NCBI GenBank assembly: GCA_005879255.1
Contig: VBKY01000032.1
Coordinates: 5,555-10,576 of the forward strand
DNA from: Deltaproteobacteria bacterium
GTDB taxonomy: Bacteria; Desulfobacterota_B; Binatia; UBA9968
Reading direction: 5' to 3'
DNA: 5,022 nucleotides
Both the position numbers and the translations under genes were made by a program. A model generated the notes under the pieces. That model was not told the origin of the DNA, searched no databases, and saw nothing but the letters and a program-made list of their open reading frames with translations. How positions within the stretch are numbered: the stretch's first letter is position 1; the number at the start of each line of letters is the position of its first letter. Below are positions 1 through 4,693 of the stretch, one piece after another.

Positions 1-338
1 TCCGTGACAGCCCGGCGCAGCTCCTTGGCCGCTTCATCGTGCCACTTGAGCGGCAGCACGCCGACGCAGTGAATGCGGCCGGAGAACGCGTTGTATTCCT
101 TGGCGAAGTGATCGTTGGCGGCGCGGCAAGCGGCGACGCAAAACTCGGGCTCGCGCAGCTTCGGGATGTTGCCGGAGCCGGCAGGGAAAAGAACTGCCTG
201 TTCGATGTTGTACTCGTGCATGATCTTGAGCCAGGTCTCAATCTGCTGTGAACGGATTTTATCCGAATCGCGCGTTGATCCGCGCCACTTCAAATTTTTT
301 GCTTTTAGAAAAATAGCGCAGGCTGTGTTATGCGCGTA
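1..338 (-). pseudogene. Amidohydrolase (PF04909/COG2159-like), apparently 5'-truncated; also cut by the window edge
   Basis: Read on the minus strand, an open frame runs from just after a TAA (339-341) to the window edge. Its conserved part reads ETWLKIMHEYNIEQAVLFP, then AGSGNIPKLREPEFCVAAC, RAANDHFAKEYN and GRIHCVGVLPL. This is the pattern of TIM-barrel metal-dependent hydrolases related to aminocarboxymuconate-semialdehyde decarboxylase: a helix, then a 'VLFP' strand, then 'N.....Y....R' before the next strand. In that family about 50-60 residues, including the metal-binding DxH near the start, come before this part. Here only about 30 unrelated-looking residues fit before the stop. The only plausible start is a TTG at 291-293 without a Shine-Dalgarno site. 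I infer that the 5' end was lost and the remainder is a remnant. The 3' part lies outside the window, so the metal ligands further on cannot be checked. The plus-strand frames over this stretch are shadows. The family call is fairly sure; the substrate is unknown. Confidence 0.62.
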
Positions 339-366
339 TTACAACGGTGCGGGTTTCTATCAAGGA

Positions 367-373
367 AAAGGAG
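367..373 (+). promoter_or_regulatory. Shine-Dalgarno site of the sugar dehydrogenase gene
   Basis: AAAGGAG at 367-373 is the best ribosome binding site in the window. Six bases after it comes an in-frame CTG (380-382) followed by AAT AAA. This suggests the ancestral start was an ATG, GTG or TTG at 380 that has since mutated, or that CTG is used. It argues against the upstream in-frame GTG at 347 as the start. Confidence 0.5.
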
Positions 374-379
374 CAGTTA

Positions 380-1584
380 CTGAATAAAATTTATGTTTCG
401 TTTATCGTAGGCCGTCCAACCCGGTTGAATAAGAAAACCTATCGCCTGAAAACCTGTCTCCTGCTCGTCGCCTTCGTGTCAGCGTGCGCCCAGGCGCCGG
501 TACAAGGCCAGGCGCCGCGCTCGCCGACACCGGCCTCAGTAAAGGGAGTCGTTGACGTCCAGACCATCGCCTAAGGGCTCGAACATCCCTGGAGCCTCGC
601 TTTCCTGCCGGACAAGCGGATGCTTGTCACCGAACGCCCGGGGCGCTTGCGCATCGTGGGAACGGACGGCCGGCTCTCCGAACCACTCTCTGGAGTCCCC
701 AAGGTTTATGCGAGCGGACAGGGCGGGCTTCTGGATGTGGCGCTGAGTCCGACATTCGATAAGGACCAGGTTGTCTATCTGTCATTTGCTGAATCCGGCG
801 AAGGCGGTGCGGGGACCGCCGTTGCGCGGGGCAGCTTGGCGAGCGCGGTCTCGAAAACACGCAGGTGATCTGGCGTCAACAACCCAAAGTGAGCGGCTCC
901 AATCACTGGGGATCGAGAATCGTGTTTCGCCTCGACGGTACGTTGTTCATGACTTTGGGCGAGCGCTTCAATCACTCCGAGAAAGCCCAGGACCTATCGG
1001 TGACCCTCGGTAAAGTCGTGCGCATCAACGCGGACGGCTCGGCGCCGCGCGATAACCCGTTTGTCAACCGCGACGGCGTGTGGCCGGAGATCTGGTGGTA
1101 CGGCCATCGCAACGTCCAAGCGGCTGTGCTCCATCCCGAAACCAGTCAGCTCTGGACCGTGGAGCACGGCGCGCGCGGCGGCGACGAGCTGAACCGTCCG
1201 GAAGCCGGGAAAAATTACGGCTGGCCGGTCATCTCCTACGGCACCCACTACTCTTATTTGAAGATCGGCGAAGGCACGGCGAAACAGGGGATGGATTAGC
1301 CGGTTTACTACTGGGATCCGGTGATCGCGCCGTCAGGCATGGTCATTTACACGGGAGAACTGTTCGCGGGCTGGAAAAACAACTTTCTGATCGGCTCGCT
1401 CACGCCGGGCGGATTGGTGCGTCTCGTCATGAAGGACGGCAAAGTCGCGCAGGAAGAACGTTGCCTGGGCGATCTGCGAGAGCGCATCCGCGACGTACGT
1501 CACGCACCGGACGGCTCGCTCTATTTACTCACCGACGCGCGCGCCGGCCAGATCCTGCGGATAACGCCGCCGACCAACCGTTGA
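380..1584 (+). pseudogene. PQQ-dependent sugar dehydrogenase (GSDH/COG2133) lipoprotein, broken by two nonsense codons and a frameshift
   Basis: The family is a periplasmic beta-propeller quinoprotein that oxidises aldose sugars, related to E. coli YliI and soluble glucose dehydrogenase. Joining the pieces gives about 400 residues, the usual length. The N-terminus has basic residues, the hydrophobic stretch TCLLLVAFVSA and a lipobox-like VSAC. Next come [34 protein letters not shown] (904-906 encodes the likely catalytic His), YGHRN (1099-1113), [36 protein letters not shown] and a final DGSLYLLTD. Three lesions break it: TAA at 572-574 where relatives have Glu (VxTIA-E-GLEHPW), a one-base loss near 838 that moves the frame from [17 protein letters not shown] to [10 protein letters not shown], and TAG at 1297-1299 where relatives have Gln (GMxQPVYYWDP). 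Several usually conserved residues also differ, such as YGHRNV for YGHRNP and EHGA for EHGP. Other starts are TTG 425, close to the signal peptide, or GTG 347. Assembly error could explain one lesion but hardly three. Confidence 0.88.
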
Positions 1585-1598
1585 GAAAGTCAAACAAG

Positions 1599-1612
1599 CA
1601 AATAGATATTTG
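1599..1612. repeat. Palindrome CAAATA-GA-TATTTG
   Basis: Perfect 6-bp arms surround a 2-bp centre, 15 bases after the stop of the sugar dehydrogenase pseudogene. The loop is too short for a hairpin terminator, so if it has a role, a protein-binding site is more likely. Chance occurrence in AT-rich sequence is quite possible. Confidence 0.3.
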
Positions 1613-1644
1613 TGGCAGGCGCGAGACTCAGACTGCTACAACCG

Positions 1645-1672
1645 GGTCGTAGCCCTAGCTCGGGCTTTGACC
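1645..1672. terminator. Two-tier hairpin downstream of the sugar dehydrogenase pseudogene (possible terminator)
   Basis: GGTC (1645-1648) pairs with GACC (1669-1672) and AGCCC (1651-1655) pairs with GGGCT (1662-1666). A 2x2 internal loop separates the stems and the loop is TAGCTC. It lies 61 bases after the stop at 1584. No T-run follows on the plus strand, so a classical intrinsic terminator is not well supported. It also lies just past the end of the minus-strand antitoxin relic and could serve either direction. Confidence 0.3.
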
Positions 1673-1684
1673 AATCAACAATAA

Positions 1685-1864
1685 TCACGTCCTCAAGCCA
1701 GGAACCGCGCGGTGACGTCGAGCAAGGACAATCGATACCTGACGGCGTTCTTTGCGAGTCGGCTTGACGGTGATCTCAACGTCCTGGTCGAGCGCAATTA
1801 AAAAGTCCATTCGCGCAATACTCAGTCCGTCAGATTCACTGACCCTAGCTTCGGGATTTATCAT
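1685..1864 (-). pseudogene. Relic of an XRE/HigA-type (HTH_37-like) antitoxin, C-terminal part
   Basis: The minus-strand frame from ATG 1864-1862 to TGA 1687-1685 encodes 59 residues. Its core, GLSIARMDFLIALDQDVEI followed by TVKPTRKERR, closely matches the end of small XRE antitoxins of the HigA2/HTH_37 type. In those the last HTH helix leads into 'FS.+RL+.FL.ALDQDVEI.V+P'. The preceding INPEARVSES resembles the recognition helix ('I.Q..VS.L'), with a few residues missing before 'GLSI'. The N-terminal half of the HTH is absent: upstream codons give a run of Lys/Arg-rich residues (GKRRKRKIGRRGR) with no family resemblance. No toxin gene (HigB/Gp49-like) is visible beside it, and its upstream side is occupied by the large fusion gene. 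I infer a non-functional remnant. Residual expression of a short peptide cannot be excluded. Confidence 0.5.
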
Positions 1865-1912
1865 CCGACCACGGCGCCCGATTTTTCGCTTTCGCCGTTT
1901 ACCGGAGTCGGT

Positions 1913-1918
1913 TAGAAT
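1913..1918 (+). promoter_or_regulatory. Possible -10 box (TAGAAT) for the fusion gene
   Basis: TAGAAT matches the sigma70 -10 consensus at five of six positions, but only a poor -35 (TTCGCC, 1891-1896) sits at a suitable distance. If it is used, transcription would begin near 1925 and leave a leader of about 9 bases before the ATG at 1934. That fits the absence of a Shine-Dalgarno site there. Weak evidence. Confidence 0.2.
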
Positions 1919-1933
1919 TTGTAGCTCAGTAAC

Positions 1934-4081
1934 ATGAGCGACGGAGTTGATTCAAACAGGTTCGACCGCTGCAGTAATTGCGGCGCCATGCTTGCTCCCG
2001 GCACGAAGCAATGTCCAGGTTGCGGCACACCGGTTGTCGAGCAGAAACCGGCACATTCTCCTCTAAAACGTTTATTCGGCTGGCGCCACATCCGCCATCT
2101 CCTGATCGTCTTGATCCTTTTGATGCTCCCTCACGTGCCGCAGGTCCAGAACCTTGTGCCCGTCAGATTGCTGTTTTGGACGTCTCCGTTGGTTCTCGAA
2201 GCTATCACCCGCGCCAACGAGCATCCCGAAACCGAAGCTTTACTCGGCCGGCCGGTCAACGCCGGCTGGCTATCGAGAGGTTATGTTTGGAGCGACGAGA
2301 CCGGCTGGAGCGAAGGAAAAATCTGGATCCCAGTCGATGGTGTGAAATCCACGGGTACACTGTACGCACGTGGCGGCCAAGCCGATAGCCCTTGGGTGTT
2401 CTCTGAGCTGCGGCTTATTAGCGAGGACGGTCGAGTGCTCGACTTGCTCGCGCCGATCGCGCAGCCGTCACTGGTATCCCACAAAAGCAACGTGCGTATT
2501 TATATCGTTCCGATTGGCGGTGTGCAGGGACTCGGTTTGGATGAGTTGCCGGAGTTTTACCGTTCGCGTCACGGCATATCTGTTCAATTGTTAGACCCGA
2601 TCCCGCTCGAGCCGAAAGCACGCAATACCGCGCGCGCGCAACTGATCTTCGAGGAACTGATAGAACTGATGCACGCCCGCTATCCGCAGCTTGCCAAGGA
2701 CAAATCAGCGTTCCTGATCGGCGTTACCGATGAGGACATGTACATCCAGAGTGTTAACTGGAACTTCGCCTACACAGCTCATGACCCGCCTAAGCGCGCC
2801 GGCGTAGTCTCCAGCGTCCGCTTCATACCTAATCCGCTCGCGGGCAATGAGAAGTTGCTTCGAGCGCGCATCCGCAAGATGGTGAGCCGAACCATGGGCT
2901 TTGTGGTGTTCGACCTGCCGCGCAGCAATGACCCATCGAGCGTGATGTATCGTGATCTCTATGGGTCGTCGAGCGCTGATCTCATGTCGGATAGCTTCGA
3001 AGGGTTAGGGGCACGTGCAGTTGTCAATGAGTTCCGCAGCGCGCACGGGATGCAACCGGTGCAAGCGGAAATTCCTCCCGAGGCTGCCAATTTCGATTAT
3101 TCCAAGGTTGACGGCTACTATCCATGCCTGCGGATTACGAAAGCGAAAAACGCCGCGAGCAAAGCGGCCGATGTCAAAGTAACGAAGTGCGTTCAGGGAG
3201 TTTATTTAGACAGTGAGGTCGACGAGATCGAAGTCGATCTGCGCATCGGCAGCGTGATCACCCGGACCACCGATTTGCTCATACCTGGCACGATTCCCTT
3301 GGCGGCCACGCGCTGCTATCGATCCTGGGAGAATCGCGTGAAATCCTTCGGCCGTAATGCAACGCTTTCTTGGGATCTCTATCCGACAGGCAGCCGACAA
3401 CCCTACACTTACGTCGATGTGAATACCTGCGACGGCAATCAGCTGCACTACGAACGAATCTCGAAAGGCACCGGTTATGCCGATGCAGTGTACGAGCACC
3501 GGGCAACAGCCACGGCTTTTCTCGGATCACGCTTTAGCTGGAACGGTAACGGCTGGGATCTCAAGTTGCGCGACGGTTCGATGTATCTTTTTCCCGAATC
3601 CTATTACGCGAAGAAACCTGTCGACGGAGCGATGATTCAATTTCGCGACGCAAAAGCCCAAGCGGTGAAGCTGGAGCGAAGCGACCGGAGGACTCTAAAT
3701 CGAATCACTTCACCCGACGGGCGATCCATCAAGTTCGAGCACGACTCCGCCGACCGCATCTATCAAGCTGAGGATGATCAAAAGCGCAAGGTTAGCTACC
3801 TGTACGATCACGGCGGCCGGCTGGTGGAGGTTCGAGGACTAGGGGCAACCATCCGTTACGCGTATAAAGGCAACTACCTGATCAACATTGAAGAGAACGA
3901 CCGGAGAGTTCTTGAGTTCGATTATGATCGGCGCGGTAGGATCAGCGAACTAAGATTGCCGGACGGAAGGCTATACCGCTTCGATTATCAATTTGACCCC
4001 GCCAACACAAAACGAATCGTAAGATCCATAATCACAGCACCCGACGGCGCCACTACCAGATTCGAGATACCGTCGAATTGA
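1934..4081 (+). CDS. Membrane-anchored zinc ribbon / Coa1-like / inactive archaemetzincin-like / DUF6531-Rhs repeat fusion protein (715 aa)
   Basis: Domains in order: a zinc ribbon with C13-x2-C16 and C27-x2-C30; a hydrophobic segment at about 55-70 (LLIVLILLML), probably a membrane anchor; a Coa1/Tim21-like domain at about 86-163 (LLGRPVNAGW ... KIWIPVDGVKSTGTLYARG ... WVFSELRL). An archaemetzincin-like region follows at about 185-345 (VRIYIVPIGG, FLIGVTDEDMYI, AGVVSSVRF). At the place of its HExxHxxG helix it has KMVSRTMG (315-322), so the zinc ligands and catalytic Glu are missing, while a following 'VM' (337-338) is kept. A DUF6531-like Rhs entry domain comes next (about 437-560: TDLLIPGTIPLAATRCYRSW), then YD/Rhs repeats at about 585-690 (PDGRSIKF, YLYDHGGRL, FDYDRRGRI, LPDGRLYRFDY). 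There is no Rhs DPxGxxxG core and no C-terminal toxin. ATG 1934 is the only usable start, because an in-frame TAG lies at 1922-1924; no clear Shine-Dalgarno site precedes it. No partner gene is adjacent. The soluble part probably lies outside the inner membrane if the ribbon is cytoplasmic. Function unknown. Confidence 0.85.
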   Translation: MSDGVDSNRFDRCSNCGAMLAPGTKQCPGCGTPVVEQKPAHSPLKRLFGWRHIRHLLIVLILLMLPHVPQVQNLVPVRLLFWTSPLVLEAITRANEHPETEALLGRPVNAGWLSRGYVWSDETGWSEGKIWIPVDGVKSTGTLYARGGQADSPWVFSELRLISEDGRVLDLLAPIAQPSLVSHKSNVRIYIVPIGGVQGLGLDELPEFYRSRHGISVQLLDPIPLEPKARNTARAQLIFEELIELMHARYPQLAKDKSAFLIGVTDEDMYIQSVNWNFAYTAHDPPKRAGVVSSVRFIPNPLAGNEKLLRARIRKMVSRTMGFVVFDLPRSNDPSSVMYRDLYGSSSADLMSDSFEGLGARAVVNEFRSAHGMQPVQAEIPPEAANFDYSKVDGYYPCLRITKAKNAASKAADVKVTKCVQGVYLDSEVDEIEVDLRIGSVITRTTDLLIPGTIPLAATRCYRSWENRVKSFGRNATLSWDLYPTGSRQPYTYVDVNTCDGNQLHYERISKGTGYADAVYEHRATATAFLGSRFSWNGNGWDLKLRDGSMYLFPESYYAKKPVDGAMIQFRDAKAQAVKLERSDRRTLNRITSPDGRSIKFEHDSADRIYQAEDDQKRKVSYLYDHGGRLVEVRGLGATIRYAYKGNYLINIEENDRRVLEFDYDRRGRISELRLPDGRLYRFDYQFDPANTKRIVRSIITAPDGATTRFEIPSN

Positions 4082-4192
4082 CCAGCTTTGTAGGACCAGC
4101 GCGCGCAAATGCGAACTCTCCAAGATCATCGCGGCGCCGCTCTCCGCATATGCTTAGACTATCTCCCCATACATTCTGCGAAAACCACTAAG
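4082..4192. other. Intergenic stretch after the fusion gene, nothing recognised
   Basis: No frame here continues the Rhs repeats after the TGA at 4079-4081, no conserved coding pattern is visible on either strand, and no hairpin followed by a T-run was found to end the transcript. In particular there is no small gene at the position where an Rhs immunity gene would normally sit. Confidence 0.5.
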
Positions 4193-4222
4193 GTCAGAGG
4201 GTCGCCAGTCAGAGGGTCGCCA
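4193..4222. repeat. 15-bp tandem direct repeat, two copies
   Basis: GTCAGAGGGTCGCCA occurs at 4193-4207 and again, exactly, at 4208-4222. A third, partial match (GGGTCAGG) follows at once and leads into the palindrome at 4226-4235. Exact adjacent copies suggest recent duplication or a mobile-element end. Confidence 0.85.
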
Positions 4223-4268
4223 GGGTCAGGCCTGAGTCTGTACTTTACGGTTTACAATCTTTACAATC
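4223..4268. repeat. REP-like palindrome with adjoining short repeats, possible REP/RAYT-type or MITE relic
   Basis: GGGTCAGGCCTGA contains the perfect palindrome TCAGGCCTGA (4226-4235). It is followed by three TTTAC units (4244-4248, 4251-4255, 4260-4264), of which TTTACAATC is an exact 9-bp tandem pair (4251-4259 and 4260-4268). 'GGGTCAGGCCT' motifs next to small repeats resemble repetitive extragenic elements moved by IS200-like REP transposases (RAYT). That link is from memory and unverified, and no transposase is present here. The element ends close to the degraded 3' end of the second antitoxin relic. Confidence 0.45.
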
Positions 4269-4276
4269 TCCTCGAA

Positions 4277-4490
4277 TCAACGGCGCGGGCCGAGCGCAAC
4301 TAAGTCTATTACTCGTTCGACTGAAAATTGCCGGAACGGTAACGCATCAGGGCCGAAACGTGGGCTCGCTTAATGTCGAGAATTGCGCCCGCTTCAACCT
4401 GTGTGAGTGCGCGACTCTTGATGACGCGGTAAATCTGCGGAGTAAGATCAGCCTTGAACGGATATCGAAATCTGACGCTAGAGATTTCGC
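4277..4490 (-). pseudogene. Decayed XRE/HigA-type antitoxin (HTH_37-like), frameshifted near its C-terminus
   Basis: On the minus strand, codons from about 4455 read KADLTPQIYRVIKSRALTQ, then VEAGAILDIKRAHVSALM and RYRSGNF, ending at TAA 4311-4309. This is the helix-turn-helix core of HigA2/HTH_37-type antitoxins ('L..QIYR.IK...LTQ.EAA..LGI.Q..VSALMRG..G.FS.ER'). Right after GNF the frame should continue as 'SVER': moving one base restores SVERVIDLVALG before another disruption near 4290 and a TGA at 4279-4277. So at least one, probably two, indels remove the C-terminal half. The N-terminus is also unclear: EISS at about 4490-4479 may be the ancestral 'SSGNVF' segment, but no start codon with a ribosome site is seen. 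In TA pairs this protein would neutralise a RelE/HigB-like toxin and repress its own operon. No toxin is visible next to it. I infer a pseudogene. Confidence 0.6.
4466..4489. repeat. 8-bp perfect inverted repeat CGAAATCT-N8-AGATTTCG
   Basis: The arms at 4466-4473 and 4482-4489 are exact reverse complements with an 8-base spacer (GACGCTAG). The repeat sits at the 5' end of the decayed minus-strand antitoxin. XRE antitoxins bind inverted repeats near their own start, so this could be a leftover operator. It could equally form a small hairpin or be chance. Confidence 0.4.
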
Positions 4491-4693
4491 TCCATGCGAC
4501 AAACGAATTGTCTATAATGGAAAGCCCGACCCCCGTGTCGCCCCGTGATAAGAGGACACGCCAGGCAAATCGTAAAGCGGACTAGTATTTCGAAATTGAC
4601 CATGAAAACATAATCTTATCCCCGAAGTTTCCGGATGGTTTGTCGCGCTGATTCTCCGAATCCGGAGCCAGGCGTTCCGGTTGGGATCAGCTA
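4491..4693. other. Spacer before the transporter gene, with a short hairpin
   Basis: No conserved coding pattern is visible. CTCCG (4654-4658) and CGGAG (4663-4667) form a 5-bp stem with an AATC loop 26 bases before the transporter ATG, with no T-run after it. A perfect TATAAT (4513-4518) and a TTGACC (4596-4601) exist but neither has a partner box at usable spacing, so no promoter is called for the transporter. Confidence 0.4.

Noticed and set aside
572..1299. Stop-codon recoding or programmed frameshifting in the sugar dehydrogenase
   Set aside because: The breaks are TAA and TAG at ordinary Glu/Gln sites plus a one-base loss, with no slippery heptamer or SECIS-like structure seen. The GGCGGT/ACCGCC stem at 803-820 lies before the shift, not after it. 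No other gene here uses readthrough.
1080..1652. 190-codon plus-strand open frame
   Set aside because: It is out of frame over the well-conserved sugar dehydrogenase sequence; its product is Arg/Gly/Ala-rich with no family pattern.
1921..1930. GTAGCTCAGT, identical to the D-arm/A-box of many tRNAs
   Set aside because: No acceptor stem, anticodon arm or T-arm (GGTTCGAATCC) follows at tRNA spacing, and the sequence runs straight into the 1934 coding region.
1685..4455. One antitoxin gene split by insertion of the fusion gene
   Set aside because: The two relics both contain the recognition-helix to 'ALxQDVE' region, so they overlap in content and cannot be two halves of one copy.
4513..4518. 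Perfect TATAAT as a promoter -10 box
   Set aside because: No -35-like hexamer lies 16-18 bases upstream, the TG of an extended -10 is off by one, and the transporter start is about 180 bases away.
4360..4548. 62-codon plus-strand open frame
   Set aside because: The conserved signal in this region is on the opposite strand (the antitoxin HTH); the plus-strand product matches nothing I know.
4596..4601. TTGACC as a -35 box for the transporter
   Set aside because: The AT-rich candidates downstream (TAATCT 4611, CTTATC 4615) give spacers of only 9-13 bases.
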